Source: Methanomassiliicoccales archaeon (lineage in GTDB: Archaea; Thermoplasmatota; Thermoplasmata; Methanomassiliicoccales; JACIVX01). From it: DNA of 64,000 bases. Positions 19,380-28,407 of this stretch are shown here, in pieces; within the stretch, counting starts at the first letter, position 1, and each line of letters starts with the position of its first letter. The translations under genes were made by a program, and so were the position numbers. Under the pieces are notes generated by a model. It was not told where the DNA came from. It saw nothing but the letters and a program-made list of their open reading frames with translations, and did no database searches. The stretch spans positions 834,293-898,292 of the forward strand of contig JACIVX010000001.1 in assembly GCA_014361295.1 (NCBI GenBank). Reading direction: 5' to 3'.

Positions 19380-20086
19380 ATCGCACTCGCCTCCGGAAGG
19401 TCTATTTCAGGAACTTTGGTGCCGACGACGAAGACGTTTTCCTTCACCGTCGAAGTTCCGTCCTTGAACTTGACGATATTTGGAGTCGGACTGCGCGTTT
19501 CGATATAATCCTCAATGACCGCAATTCTACCGACGTGATTTCCGCCGATGATGTACGCGAGATTTCCCTTCGTAAGTCTGTAAACATCGAGGATCTTCTG
19601 AGAGGGAACTTCGATTTTCAAGACATCACCAGTCTTGTAACTACCATTCCCCGCCAGGATGTTGCGACCGTCATGAAGGCAGAGCTGCGTTTTCCCTCCT
19701 TTTACAGTCACTTTATTCTCAATCCTGCAGAGTTTCCATTTTTCTTTGCCCTCGGGAATCTTAACCAGCTCGAATTTTCCCTTCGAGTTGAGAAGCATCC
19801 TGTAGTGCTGATTGAGTCGTGGAATTGATACCACGTCCATAAGACCTACAGGAAATTTCCGGTTCTTAACAGGCCTGCCATCCACGAGAATCTCGCCGTT
19901 CGCCAATATGAGTCTCGCTTCGTGCGCTGTGTCAGAAAGATCCAACATATCTCTGACAATGATCAGAAGCGGCATGCTCATTTCTTTTGGATGAGGACCT
20001 GGCGAAGGCTTCGTGATCCAGTGCCATATCTTCCTCGGCACCGGCCAGCTTCTTGGCGCCGTCAATCGTTTCATATCCCTACTCAT
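19376..20086 (-). CDS. rps4e: Ribosomal protein eS4
   Basis: This is a 236-residue archaeal/eukaryotic small-subunit protein. It has the S4 RNA-binding segment LANGEILVDGRPVKNRKFPVG, split by two beta strands, and a KOW-like C-terminal part (IGGNHVGRIAVIEDY). I start at 20086 (MSRDMKRLTAPRSWPVPRK), which gives a four-base overlap with uL24. The open frame reaches 20128 without family similarity. Confidence 0.96.
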   Translation of the reverse strand: MSRDMKRLTAPRSWPVPRKIWHWITKPSPGPHPKEMSMPLLIIVRDMLDLSDTAHEARLILANGEILVDGRPVKNRKFPVGLMDVVSIPRLNQHYRMLLNSKGKFELVKIPEGKEKWKLCRIENKVTVKGGKTQLCLHDGRNILAGNGSYKTGDVLKIEVPSQKILDVYRLTKGNLAYIIGGNHVGRIAVIEDYIETRSPTPNIVKFKDGTSTVKENVFVVGTKVPEIDLPEASAI

Positions 20087-20460
20087 GAGGAACCCTCCTG
20101 GACACCAATGAGTTTGTTCTTTCGCCATGGATCACTGAGATCAAGTTTGGTGATGATTACATTTGATGCATGAATCGGTCGAGGCGCTTGCGATCCATCG
20201 GCCTTGTTTATTGTGACACCCTCGATGATGATCCTGCCCGTTTTAGTATCGACACGCACGACCTTACCTTCCGTCCCGACGATCTCCTCATCTCCCCGTA
20301 CTATAAGGACGGTATCTCCTTTAATCACTGGAAGCGACCTCCGCTTGTATTCCTTCATCAATGAATCACTGAGATGTGATGAAACCATTTTTCTTCTCTT
20401 GACATTGTGTGCGTTATAGACCGCCTTTCTCTGCTTCCTGGCCTTGCTGCTCTTAATCAT
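20083..20460 (-). CDS. rpl24p: Ribosomal protein uL24
   Basis: This 125-residue assembly-initiating protein of the large subunit has a KOW motif (IKGDTVLIVRGDEEIVGTEG) and the archaeal N-terminus KARKQRKAVYNAHNVKRRKM. It is flanked by uL14 and eS4 in the canonical order. Confidence 0.96.
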   Translation of the reverse strand: MIKSSKARKQRKAVYNAHNVKRRKMVSSHLSDSLMKEYKRRSLPVIKGDTVLIVRGDEEIVGTEGKVVRVDTKTGRIIIEGVTINKADGSQAPRPIHASNVIITKLDLSDPWRKNKLIGVQEGSS

Positions 20461-20471
20461 TCCATATCACC

Positions 20472-20879
20472 TCAAACGATCATCGAAGCCACGGCAGCGA
20501 TCCTCGGCCATCGTTCTGCCGCTTCTCTCGCCACAGGACCTTTAATATCCGTTCCCTTCGTCTCACCGGTTTCAGTTGTAATGACAGCTGCGTTATCTTC
20601 AAACGACACCATCGTCCCATCGGGTCTCCTGTAGGGACGCCTTTGTCTCACGACGACAGCATGGAGTACTTGCCTTCTCATCTCTGGCGTTCCCTTCTTG
20701 ACAGACACTATGACAATATCTCCTATGCCCGCCCTCGGATATCTCCGACTCACGCCGTGGTATCCTGGGACAGCGATCACTGAGACAACTTTGGCACCTG
20801 TGTTATCAATGACATCCAACTCGCTCCCTGTCTGAATACCTCTTGTCTGTCTGCCTGCGATGCCCTTCAAGTCTTTCAC
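20472..20879 (-). CDS. rpl14p: Ribosomal protein uL14
   Basis: This 135-residue protein at the subunit interface has CDNTGAK-like [20 protein letters not shown] and the conserved [19 protein letters not shown]. It overlaps the end of uS17 by four bases. Confidence 0.97.
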   Translation of the reverse strand: MKDLKGIAGRQTRGIQTGSELDVIDNTGAKVVSVIAVPGYHGVSRRYPRAGIGDIVIVSVKKGTPEMRRQVLHAVVVRQRRPYRRPDGTMVSFEDNAAVITTETGETKGTDIKGPVAREAAERWPRIAAVASMIV

Positions 20880-21205
20880 CTCTTTTCAATAATAACGAAT
20901 GAAACTGTCTTACTCAGCGGCCTGCACTCCATAATTCTGACTTTATCACCTACTTTCACACCCAAACATGGAGGACAATGAGCGGAGATCCGACTTGTTC
21001 TCTTCTCGTATCTTTCAAATTTCTTGATATAGCGCAGGTAGTTTCTCTCGACTACCGCGGTCTTGTCCATCTTTGTTGAAACCACGACACCATCAAGTAT
21101 CTGCCCTCTGACGGAAAGCTTTCCATGGAAAGGGCAATGCACATCATCACACTTCGCCTCTGGAACCTTCACATCAACTCCGATATCCCTTACTTTGCTT
21201 TCCAT
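20876..21205 (-). CDS. rps17p: Ribosomal protein uS17
   Basis: This 109-residue OB-fold protein contains [20 protein letters not shown] and ends with [16 protein letters not shown]. The archaeal [16 protein letters not shown] segment is present. I start at 21205 ([12 protein letters not shown]), four bases after rnp1. The longer open frame overlaps rnp1. Confidence 0.96.
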   Translation of the reverse strand: MESKVRDIGVDVKVPEAKCDDVHCPFHGKLSVRGQILDGVVVSTKMDKTAVVERNYLRYIKKFERYEKRTSRISAHCPPCLGVKVGDKVRIMECRPLSKTVSFVIIEKR

Positions 21206-21209
21206 AAGC

Positions 21210-21473
21210 TCACCTGATCTTCTTGATTCGATCCTCTGGTCTGAATTGAATTTCATCGCCACGGATCTTAATTTTTTCATTATTGAGAGTGAACATGAAC
21301 TCATTCCCAGCCTTTGGAATTATTTTCTCAACACCATTTTTTTCGATTCTGAGCGTGTTCTTTGTTTCATCAACAATTCTTCCTTTCAACCCAATATATC
21401 CTGGATGATTAGACGAAATGACTTCAACTTCCAGACCGATAAATTCGCCTCTCATGAAATCCCTCTTTTTCAT
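21210..21473 (-). CDS. rnp1: Ribonuclease P protein component 1 (Rpp29/Pop4)
   Basis: This 87-residue protein helps the RNase P RNA cleave tRNA leaders. It shows the Sm-like barrel of the family: RGEFIGLEVEVISSNHPGYI, LKGRIVDETKNTLRIE and the end EIQFRPEDRIKKIR. It lies between aIF1 and uS17, its normal archaeal position. The second RNase P protein gene, rnp2, lies at 37836-38165. Confidence 0.93.
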   Translation of the reverse strand: MKKRDFMRGEFIGLEVEVISSNHPGYIGLKGRIVDETKNTLRIEKNGVEKIIPKAGNEFMFTLNNEKIKIRGDEIQFRPEDRIKKIR

Positions 21474-21480
21474 GTCCGAA

Positions 21481-21780
21481 TCATCTAACCTCTGTCTTAA
21501 ACCCCATCTCTTCCAGGACCTCTTTCACTTTCTTCTTGTGGTCTCCTTGCAACTCGATCTTTCCATCTTTTGTGGTCCCGCCAGCCGCACATTTTGTCTT
21601 CAATTTTCGAGCAAGATCCTCGAGATCGATGTCATTAGCGTCAATGCCTTCGATGACTGTCACCGTCTTCCCGTACCTTCTGCTGTCAGTGCTAATTTTA
21701 ACAGTTTGCTGTTCTCTCGCGATCTCTTCACACATGCACAATTCTTTCGGCAATCCACACACCGGGCATATCTCGGCCAT
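21481..21780 (-). CDS. Translation initiation factor aIF1 (SUI1 family)
   Basis: This 99-residue protein contributes to start codon selection on the 30S subunit. An N-terminal zinc-binding [13 protein letters not shown] precedes the SUI1 fold ([20 protein letters not shown], then [20 protein letters not shown]). It sits between uL29 and rnp1. Its ATG overlaps the uL29 stop by one base. Confidence 0.95.
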   Translation of the reverse strand: MAEICPVCGLPKELCMCEEIAREQQTVKISTDSRRYGKTVTVIEGIDANDIDLEDLARKLKTKCAAGGTTKDGKIELQGDHKKKVKEVLEEMGFKTEVR

Positions 21781-21980
21781 TACGTTTCTTCCTCCCTCTG
21801 GACGGTAAGAATCCGGGCAATGTTCTTCCTGAGAGCTCGGATTCGACCGGGATTTGCCGGTGCTCCGCCCATTGCTGCCGTGCCTCTTTCGTGCATAAGC
21901 TCATCCTGCAATTCCTTGAGCTTTGCAAGCCGCTCTTCCTTGCTCATCTGACGTATCTCCGAAGTTCTCAGAAGTGCCAT
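21780..21980 (-). CDS. rpl29p: Ribosomal protein uL29
   Basis: This 66-residue two-helix protein at the tunnel exit has the motif [20 protein letters not shown] and the archaeal [19 protein letters not shown]. It follows uS3 by six bases. Confidence 0.96.
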   Translation of the reverse strand: MALLRTSEIRQMSKEERLAKLKELQDELMHERGTAAMGGAPANPGRIRALRKNIARILTVQREEET

Positions 21981-21986
21981 CCGGTT

Positions 21987-22790
21987 CTACACCTCCTTCG
22001 ATTTTTCATCATTTTCATCAATCTGATCATTTGACAATGAAACATTCTCATTTTGATCATTATTCTGATCATCTAGATTATCAGACCCAGCATTATCTGG
22101 GGATTCGCCAGTTTCCGCGGTCGCTTCATCTTCCCTCTTTTCCTCATGAACAATAAGGATATCCGCGAGTTCTGGCAAGGTCTCAACGGCTTTTTCTGGC
22201 GGAAGAATCTCAACCTCATCTGGCAACTTTGCTTGAGGATCCATAATCTCCACGCGAACACCAATGACACCAGGCTTGAGTTTAGCGACAGCAAAGCCAG
22301 TCTTCATAAATTTCAAACGCGGCTCACCGCAAAACTTGATGTAACCCTCCTTAAACTTCTCTGTCCTGTGTCTCTGGCCTGTTAGTTTGCCAGAAATAAC
22401 GACCTGGCATCCCCTCGCTCCTGCATCCATGATCCGTCTCACGGTCGAGTGACCTGCCCTGCGGAAATGCCAACCGCGCTCCAGCGCAAATGCGAGTTTT
22501 TCCGCCATGATTTGAGCATTCAAGTTTGGATTTTCAGCCTCCTGAACTTCAATTTGCGGATTGTCGAACTTGAATCGCTCTTCGATTGCCTTCGTCAAAT
22601 TCTTGATCGCTACGCCCCTTCGCCCAATGACCATACCAGGTCTCTCCGTGATCAGTGTTACCCTGGTTCCCATCGGCGTTCTCTGCACCTCGACACCGCC
22701 AAATCCAGCCCTGTCGACTTCTTTCATAAGGAATTCCTTCAGGAGAACTCTCCGGATATTCTCAGTCACGAATTTTCTTTCGCTTGCCAT
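21987..22790 (-). CDS. rps3p: Ribosomal protein uS3 with Asp/Asn-rich tail
   Basis: The KH domain (ERPGMVIGRRGVAIKNLTKA) and the C-terminal S3 domain (GRRGVAI, then GARGCQVVISGKLTGQRHR) occupy residues 1-200. A low-complexity acidic tail of about 55 residues follows, rich in Asp, Asn, Gln and Glu (DNLDDQNNDQNENVSLS). Its DNA repeats the tetramer GATC in several places. Acidic S3 tails occur in other archaea but differ in sequence, so the tail looks fast-evolving. It abuts uL22. Confidence 0.96.
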   Translation of the reverse strand: MASERKFVTENIRRVLLKEFLMKEVDRAGFGGVEVQRTPMGTRVTLITERPGMVIGRRGVAIKNLTKAIEERFKFDNPQIEVQEAENPNLNAQIMAEKLAFALERGWHFRRAGHSTVRRIMDAGARGCQVVISGKLTGQRHRTEKFKEGYIKFCGEPRLKFMKTGFAVAKLKPGVIGVRVEIMDPQAKLPDEVEILPPEKAVETLPELADILIVHEEKREDEATAETGESPDNAGSDNLDDQNNDQNENVSLSNDQIDENDEKSKEV

Positions 22791-23237
22791 CTACTTCATC
22801 TCCTCCAATATGATTTCGATATTTGTCGTCTGCTGATTCCATTGAGTTGCCCTTCCGTACGCCCTTGGCATATATCCCTTGATGGTTCTTCCGAGATTCG
22901 CGGTGATCACTTTGATCCGCATGTTCTCGGGATCGAGCCCTTTGTACTCCGCGTTGTGCTTCGCGCCCTCAAGGACCTTCAGGATTTCCTTTGCCGCTTT
23001 TCGTGGGTAACGACCAGGGCCGACCCCTTTCTTGTGCGAGACGCCCTTCTTGAAACGCTTCATCGGAACGGGTCGCTTGAGCTCAATAATCTCTTCCAAA
23101 ATCTGTGCGGCCTCCACTGTTGTTTTTCCTTTGAGCATATTGCAAATTTCCCTAGCATGCTTTGGCGAGATCGGAAGTTCCTTCCCGATCGCTCGCGATG
23201 TAATATCTGGATCCGCTTCAGCAGTGTACCCGACCAT
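22791..23237 (-). CDS. rpl22p: Ribosomal protein uL22
   Basis: This 148-residue protein lines the exit tunnel. It has ARAIGKELPISPKHAREICN-type helices near the start, and KVITANLGRTIKGYMPRAYG forms the long loop. The C-terminus TNIEIILEEMK is archaeal. It lies between uS19 and uS3 as usual. Confidence 0.96.
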   Translation of the reverse strand: MVGYTAEADPDITSRAIGKELPISPKHAREICNMLKGKTTVEAAQILEEIIELKRPVPMKRFKKGVSHKKGVGPGRYPRKAAKEILKVLEGAKHNAEYKGLDPENMRIKVITANLGRTIKGYMPRAYGRATQWNQQTTNIEIILEEMK

Positions 23238-23245
23238 CTGATCAC

Positions 23246-23716
23246 CTACTTAAGTGGCAAGAACTTTGATGATCTCGTCGCACCCACACCAGGTCCAGAG
23301 TGTTTTACCGGTTTCCTGGTCATCGCAAACTCGCCCAGGTAATGACCGATCATCTCAGGCTTGATTTCTATTTCCTTAAACTCTTTTCCATTATGCACCG
23401 CGACTTTCCTACCGACAAATTCCGGCAGAATTGGAATATCTCTTCGATGCGTCCTCACCACTGGATACTTGCCTGATTTTAATTTTTCGATAAACGTTCT
23501 CTGCTCCTCGTTAAATCCCCTTATAAGCGTACGTCTAACCCTTGCAGGCATGATTGAAACAACTTCATCAAAGGACATCTTGAGGAGTTCTTCAAGTGTA
23601 TACCCACGGTAAGTGAACTCTTTCTTGCGCCTCGCCTGGATTGCGCCTTTCTTCTTTCTTGCCCTTCTCCGTGAGGCTTTCGTTCCCGTCAATTTCTCTT
23701 CAACCATATCGCTCAC
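23246..23716 (-). CDS. rps19p: Ribosomal protein uS19
   Basis: This 156-residue protein has the core RTHRRDIPILPEFVGRKVAV and ends IGHYLGEFAMTRKPVKHSGP before a short tail. The N-terminus has extra basic residues (KASRRRARKKKGAIQARRKK). The start overlaps the uL2 stop by four bases. A second ATG three codons in is also possible. Confidence 0.95.
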   Translation of the reverse strand: MSDMVEEKLTGTKASRRRARKKKGAIQARRKKEFTYRGYTLEELLKMSFDEVVSIMPARVRRTLIRGFNEEQRTFIEKLKSGKYPVVRTHRRDIPILPEFVGRKVAVHNGKEFKEIEIKPEMIGHYLGEFAMTRKPVKHSGPGVGATRSSKFLPLK

Positions 23717-24414
23717 TTCCTCCCCTTCTTCCTCTTCGGCGACAGTCGACCGACCTTTCTACCAGGTGGAGCGTTACGACTCACAGTGCTTGGCTTCCCA
23801 ACATGCTGGTGGGAACCTCCACCGTGGGGGTGATCAACGGGATTCATAGCGACCCCCCGAACCTTGAAATACGCTTTACTCTTGGATCTATAGGCATGGA
23901 ACTTTGCACCAGCCTTTCCAAATGGCTTTTCCTTGTGACCACCGCCAGCCACCACACCAATCGTCGCCCGACATCTGGGATCAAAGGTCCTCATCGCGCC
24001 AGATGGCAGTTGAACAACGACTTTCGCACCCCTGCTCACAACCATCGCGGCATTCCCAGCACTCCTGACGAATTTTCCACCATCCCCAGGCTTTGATTCA
24101 ATATTATAAATAAGAGTCCCTTCGGGAATGCTAGCCAACGGCATAATGTTGCCTGGCACGATCGCGCCTGAGCTACCAACAAAAATCTCCTGGCCGATCT
24201 GCATACCCTCTGAGGCGATCATTTTAAAGACCTGACCTTCGAAATCGACCTCAGCGAGCGGTCCTGTCCGGCCAGGTGCATGAATAAGATCAATAATCCT
24301 CCCTACGCCCTCGTTGATTGGTGGCAATTTGATATCACCGAGATGTCGATGACTCGGCGATCGATACTGCGACCCGCCACGACCTCGTCGTTGCTGTCTG
24401 AGATTCTTTCCCAT
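23713..24414 (-). CDS. rpl2p: Ribosomal protein uL2
   Basis: This 233-residue protein is needed for peptidyl transferase activity. It contains the hallmark histidine region RGVAMNPVDHPHGGGSHQ near residue 190 and the N-terminal OB fold (LAEVDFEGQVFKMIASEG). Its C-terminal tail is basic. It follows uL23 by 11 bases. Confidence 0.97.
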   Translation of the reverse strand: MGKNLRQQRRGRGGSQYRSPSHRHLGDIKLPPINEGVGRIIDLIHAPGRTGPLAEVDFEGQVFKMIASEGMQIGQEIFVGSSGAIVPGNIMPLASIPEGTLIYNIESKPGDGGKFVRSAGNAAMVVSRGAKVVVQLPSGAMRTFDPRCRATIGVVAGGGHKEKPFGKAGAKFHAYRSKSKAYFKVRGVAMNPVDHPHGGGSHQHVGKPSTVSRNAPPGRKVGRLSPKRKKGRK

Positions 24415-24425
24415 TTATACCCTCC

Positions 24426-24704
24426 TTAGAACACTCCAATTCTCATACCAATGTCTTCAGCAGAATAGCCCTCAGCGAGCTTGATAATCGCATGCTTACC
24501 TTCCTTGCTGATTCTCGTCCAAACCTTTTCAACTTTGACTTCAAATCGCTTTTCGAACGCCTCTTTGATCTCCTGCTTCGTCGCATTCTTCAACACAATG
24601 AATTCGATTTTGTTCCCATCTTTGAAATCCTGAGTCGGCGTGCCAGTCATGTGATTCATCGATTTCTCGGTGACATATGGATAAAGAAGAACATCCCTAA
24701 CCAT
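24426..24704 (-). CDS. rpl23p: Ribosomal protein uL23
   Basis: This 92-residue protein at the tunnel exit forms part of the docking site for SRP. The start VRDVLLYPYVTEKSMNHM is typical, but 11 residues (TGTPTQDFKDG) are inserted before NKIEFIVLKNATKQEIKEA. It overlaps the end of uL4 by eight bases. Confidence 0.95.
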   Translation of the reverse strand: MVRDVLLYPYVTEKSMNHMTGTPTQDFKDGNKIEFIVLKNATKQEIKEAFEKRFEVKVEKVWTRISKEGKHAIIKLAEGYSAEDIGMRIGVF

Positions 24705-25485
24705 TTGACCACTCTCCTAGTTTGATGAGTGCTGATTCTGAAAATAAAGTAAGTCGACCAGGATCACCTCCGGGGGCAAGCACGCCTACGCTGAGGTTAT
24801 TAACATCAGAGATTTCAACGCCAGGAAGATTCTCAGCGCTTCGTATCAGCGGTGCATCCTTATCAGACACAACAATTAGCAAACTGCGTGGCACACGGTA
24901 TTTCCTATTCCGCATTTTGCCACGACCCGCCCTGATATTGATGCCTTTGATCGCCCGTCTGATATCTTCACCTACACCGATACTCTCGAGAACCTCAAGA
25001 ACCTCTCCCGTCTTCGATATTTTCTCAATGTCATCCTCAACGACAACAGGGAGAGTCACACCATCAGCGAACCGGTGCCCACGCTTTCTAACTTTATCTG
25101 GATCGGCAAGGGCGGCGAGCGCCGATAATTTTGCCAATAACTTTTCCCGTCTGTTGATCTTTTTCGACCAATCGCGCTCCGCATATGGCGGGTGAGCCCT
25201 TCGACCGCCAACGGTGCCTGGAGATTGAGCACCTCTCGCTCCCTGGCTCAATCTCTGAACTCTCGCGACACCCCGTCCCTTTCCCCAGGTTGATACCGCA
25301 TGCCGCATTCCCGCTTCGGGTGATGCGCCATACGGCTGTCGCCTATTTGCCTCCATTGCCGAGACGGCACGTCTGATGAGGTCTGGCCTGAATTCGGTGG
25401 CGAAGATCTGAGGAAGATCAATCGTCTTTATGACCTCGCCTTTTAACGAATAGACATTGACCTTACCGTTATTGGCCATCGTCAT
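24697..25485 (-). CDS. rpl4p: Ribosomal protein uL4
   Basis: This is a 262-residue archaeal L4. The tunnel loop is seen in STWGKGRGVARVQRLSQGAR and GGRRAHPPYAERDWSKKINR. The C-terminal part has LIVVSDKDAPLIRSAENLPG. The ATG at 25485 overlaps the uL3 stop by four bases. A second ATG two codons later is equally possible. Confidence 0.96.
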   Translation of the reverse strand: MTMANNGKVNVYSLKGEVIKTIDLPQIFATEFRPDLIRRAVSAMEANRRQPYGASPEAGMRHAVSTWGKGRGVARVQRLSQGARGAQSPGTVGGRRAHPPYAERDWSKKINRREKLLAKLSALAALADPDKVRKRGHRFADGVTLPVVVEDDIEKISKTGEVLEVLESIGVGEDIRRAIKGINIRAGRGKMRNRKYRVPRSLLIVVSDKDAPLIRSAENLPGVEISDVNNLSVGVLAPGGDPGRLTLFSESALIKLGEWSNG

Positions 25486-26483
25486 ACCCCCTGCTTTGAT
25501 TCCAACGAGATGTAAGTGAGCGTTGGAGGCTCTTTGAGTTCAATACCGGTTGGCCGGATTGGATCCCTTAACCGGATAAGTCTCTTTGCGGGTCCAGGAA
25601 CCGTGCCATGAAGAAGAATATACGGATTTGCAACTTTTCCGTAATGCAAGAAACCACCCTTAGGCGTGATGTCAGTTCCGTTGTCCCCGATCTTGAGAAC
25701 CCTTTTGTTGAATTCCGTTCTCTGATGATAGCCGACCTGACCGGCCTGGGGTACGGTGGGCCTGACATACCCGGGTCTCTTGGGTCCTAATGTTCCGACA
25801 AGTCTCCGATGCTTGCTGTTTTTGTGCGATAGAAGTTTGATGCCCCATCGCTTGACAGCACCCTGGAATCCCTTGCCCTTCGTAATCGCAGAAACGTCGA
25901 CCATACCGCCTTCCTTAACAAAATCTGTGATCTTGATCTCCTTCCCTAAAAGAGACTTCGCATACTCAAGTCTTTCCTGAATCGTTCCTCCGCCAACCCT
26001 GATCTCCATAAGGTCGCAAGCTTTTTTAGGAACACCGCTGACGAGGCGTGGCTGCGTATAAGCCAAGATTCGCACCTCGTCGACCGTGACCGCATTATAC
26101 TTTTCCCAGGCTTTGTTTGAATCGTAATTTTTCGGAATTGGAAGCCTCCGTCTGAGGTCTGGGTCAAGAGTTGAAGCCCAAACCTCACCAGCTGTTCGCA
26201 ATCCGTAAGCAGTGTTCTCATACATCCTAACGGCTGCAACTTTCATCGGAGGAACCTCAATAACAGTGATAGGAACCTGCACCTCCTGACCCGACGTGTT
26301 ACTTGACGGCCTGTAATCCACAAGGAGCGCGTGTGTCATACCGGCCTTATATCCCGCGAATCCCTGAATTTTAGGACCGTCGCTAATTTCTGGCCAGGAG
26401 TCAAGTCTTGGAACTGGCCGCTTCGCTCTCTTTCTTGGCGAAAATGCCTTCGAACCTCGAATAGGACGTCTTTTGTTTGGCAT
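25482..26483 (-). CDS. rpl3p: Ribosomal protein uL3
   Basis: This 333-residue protein is the first ribosomal gene of the cluster. The N-terminus RRPIRGSKAFSPRKRAKRPV, the segment VSAITKGKGFQGAVKRWGIK, and HRRLVGTLGPKRPGYVRPTV followed by GQVGYHQRTEFNKRVLKIGD are all diagnostic. AGGGAG four bases before the ATG gives a clear ribosome-binding site. Confidence 0.97.
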   Translation of the reverse strand: MPNKRRPIRGSKAFSPRKRAKRPVPRLDSWPEISDGPKIQGFAGYKAGMTHALLVDYRPSSNTSGQEVQVPITVIEVPPMKVAAVRMYENTAYGLRTAGEVWASTLDPDLRRRLPIPKNYDSNKAWEKYNAVTVDEVRILAYTQPRLVSGVPKKACDLMEIRVGGGTIQERLEYAKSLLGKEIKITDFVKEGGMVDVSAITKGKGFQGAVKRWGIKLLSHKNSKHRRLVGTLGPKRPGYVRPTVPQAGQVGYHQRTEFNKRVLKIGDNGTDITPKGGFLHYGKVANPYILLHGTVPGPAKRLIRLRDPIRPTGIELKEPPTLTYISLESKQGV

Positions 26484-27001
26484 GATTCTCCCTCTTCCAG
26501 CATTGAGAGAAGCCGCTCTCTATGCTACGCTTTTCTACATGATCGCGACTATCGCACCTTCGACCGTGACACCATATTCTTCACCCAGAACAGATGTAGG
26601 GTGCGAATCAGGGATGCTTATTGCATTGCCCAAAGTGTCTGGTCGAACGTCCTTATCGCGTTCAGCGAATTCTTGCATAAGGATATCTATATTTAAGCTA
26701 TGCGGTTCTCCTCAAATGCCAAATTCCTTCCGATCACCGATATCTCATATGCGAATCTCTGCAATTCCAGCTTATTACGTCTTCTCAAATTATTTTCATG
26801 AGACAAGGAGCTTCAACGGAGTTGGAATCAACAGGATGGTATCCGCCGGCGGAACCTTACTTCACATAATAAGATATTTACAATTGTTTATTGAGAATTC
26901 CTCAAGCAGCAGTTTTTCCCATCGATAACGATATATTCGGTGCCAGATGCACGTTGATTGGTAATGATGATAACGATGATTGATCTTAGGAATCAGCGTT
27001 A
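26484..27001. promoter_or_regulatory. S10 cluster promoter and long leader region
   Basis: This 518-base gap precedes uL3. On the minus strand CTTAAATATA (26688-26697) is the best TATA candidate. It predicts an RNA start near 26666 and a leader of about 180 bases. A small hairpin (GAGAG, six-base loop, CTCTC; 26505-26520) sits 22 bases before the uL3 ATG. A 12-base perfect palindrome, TCCGCCGGCGGA, lies at 26842-26853. Apart from the possible 47-residue frame, I see no gene. Confidence 0.45.
26535..26678 (-). CDS. Possible small protein upstream of uL3 (47 residues)
   Basis: A minus-strand frame from ATG 26678 to TAG 26535 encodes 47 residues (MQEFAERDKDVRPDTLGNAI at the start, VTVEGAIVAIM at the end). 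Its codon use and acidic, balanced composition look like protein coding. There is no ribosome-binding site. The TATA-like element at 26688-26697 lies too close to the ATG to serve it, so the frame may be chance or the tail of a decayed gene. I do not recognise the family. Confidence 0.3.
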   Translation of the reverse strand: MQEFAERDKDVRPDTLGNAISIPDSHPTSVLGEEYGVTVEGAIVAIM

Positions 27002-27322
27002 TCAGAGCTTTTCCTCACGCGCTTTCTTCTGAAGTCTGTTTTTCCGTTCTTTTGCGGTGTATCCCGTGGCTCTCTCAAGAAATTGATTGAATCTCTTGAT
27101 CGTTTCAACACCGACTTCTTCTGGGACACTCGTATCGCTTTCTGTACTGACATGAAGAGCTGATTTTCCAACAAGCTTCGCCTCGAGTCTTTTAAGTGCG
27201 CCGTAGGATGTAACATATAAATCGCCTTCTCTCGTAACTGTGCCAAACACTTCTTCTATGATATTCTTGAGTCCCTCGCCTTCGAGATCCTTGTATTTCC
27301 CCTTTTTCAATTCGTACTCCAA
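27002..27322 (-). CDS. Conserved archaeal protein, resembles DUF5611
   Basis: This 106-residue soluble protein has a compact N-terminal domain (KKGKYKDLEGEGLKNIIEEV, then YVTSYGALKRLEAKLVGKSA). A highly basic C-terminus (TAKERKNRLQKKAREEK) suggests nucleic acid contact. From memory it looks like DUF5611, a family of small archaeal proteins of unknown function. It lies 92 bases downstream of the archaeosine enzyme on the same strand and may share its transcript. No catalytic motif is visible. Confidence 0.6.
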   Translation of the reverse strand: MEYELKKGKYKDLEGEGLKNIIEEVFGTVTREGDLYVTSYGALKRLEAKLVGKSALHVSTESDTSVPEEVGVETIKRFNQFLERATGYTAKERKNRLQKKAREEKL

Positions 27323-27414
27323 TCACTCACCCCTTTTTTGGATGTTTGCCAGACTGAGTTTATCTCAAGCCGATATCAGCAAATCGCGATTTATTTCTTC
27401 TTCGGCGCACAACC

Positions 27415-28407
27415 TCATTCCAATTCCCAATCTGCGTTCATATACCTGTCGATATCAACGCTTGTGCCCATAAAATCCTGCACTTCGAGGAACGTTTTCC
27501 ACCTATCCACGCATGAACAGCTCAAACTATCAAATTCCCTTTTATCCTGCGAAAATGTGTAGCGCTCCAGGGCTCTAAGCACCTCGCTGTCGCACCGAAA
27601 ACAATTATGTGCTCCGCGCATCGACCCACCACCTGTGGGCGAAGAGAAAACCCGTGCTTCCTTTTCGACTTTAGCTTTTAACAAAACTTCAACGAGTGAC
27701 CACAACCATGGAGGCCTATAATCACCCCTTTTCCACAGAAACTCAACCACAGTCCCCTTTTGAACGTTAACTGGGTTGATTGAAATGCTCTCAGAGAATC
27801 GTGACGCAAATGAAATCGACCTCAGACAATCTTCGATTGCATCTTTCTCTGTTAAAAATGGAGGTTTTAAAAGAAGGTAAGTGCGGAGTGGGATTCCCTC
27901 GTGATTAAGAAAATTTGCGGCTTTTTCGTACTCTTCAACGAAAAAACCCTTTCTGACGCATTTCGCTAGTGTTTTATCTGAGGCACTTTCGAGTCCCATC
28001 GCTAATTCCAGTTTGTCCCTCGGTAAGTCGCAGAGGTTATCCTCCGTCACAAACTCGGGTCTTGTCTCAATTAAAATTCTTTTCGCTCCATGAAATGTCT
28101 CAAAGATTTCATTTCTGGCCTCTCGCGGAATCTCCCGCGTATCAAGGAAGCTTCCCGACGTGTATATTTTCACGAATTCTTCATTTGAATAAGCTTCTTT
28201 AACGCAATTGAGCTGTTCGCGAATTTCCGCTAGTCCGACACAGGGATCGCTCTCAGCGTTATATCCGCACATAAGGCATCCTTCTTTTCTTGCCCACCAG
28301 CAACCTGATGTTCTGAAAATGATAACCAATGCTCGAACTCTTTTTCCATCTATTATGTCCCATTCTTTCCAAGTTGAAACAGGTGTCCTTGATCGATTTT
28401 GCGCCAT
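27415..28407 (-). CDS. Archaeosine biosynthesis radical SAM protein RaSEA
   Basis: RaSEA works with ArcS to turn preQ0-lysine adduct in tRNA position 15 into archaeosine. The 330-residue protein carries the unusual radical SAM cluster motif CWWARKEGCLMCGY near residue 36 and TSGSFLDTREIP. A GLESASDKT motif and a C-terminal cysteine-rich part (NCFRCDSEV, LSCSCVDRW) follow. No arcS gene is in the window. The ATG at 28407 sits about 35 bases after a TATA-like element at 28438-28446, which suggests an almost leaderless mRNA. Confidence 0.87.
   Translation of the reverse strand: MAQNRSRTPVSTWKEWDIIDGKRVRALVIIFRTSGCWWARKEGCLMCGYNAESDPCVGLAEIREQLNCVKEAYSNEEFVKIYTSGSFLDTREIPREARNEIFETFHGAKRILIETRPEFVTEDNLCDLPRDKLELAMGLESASDKTLAKCVRKGFFVEEYEKAANFLNHEGIPLRTYLLLKPPFLTEKDAIEDCLRSISFASRFSESISINPVNVQKGTVVEFLWKRGDYRPPWLWSLVEVLLKAKVEKEARVFSSPTGGGSMRGAHNCFRCDSEVLRALERYTFSQDKREFDSLSCSCVDRWKTFLEVQDFMGTSVDIDRYMNADWELE

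Noticed and set aside
26842..26853. Palindrome TCCGCCGGCGGA as a terminator
   Set aside because: No T-run follows on either strand and no gene ends close by. It may be chance.
26473..26928. Plus-strand 151-codon ORF antisense to the uL3 start and leader
   Set aside because: The peptide is serine-rich and low in acidic residues, as expected for the shadow of a coding or leader strand. It has no family resemblance.
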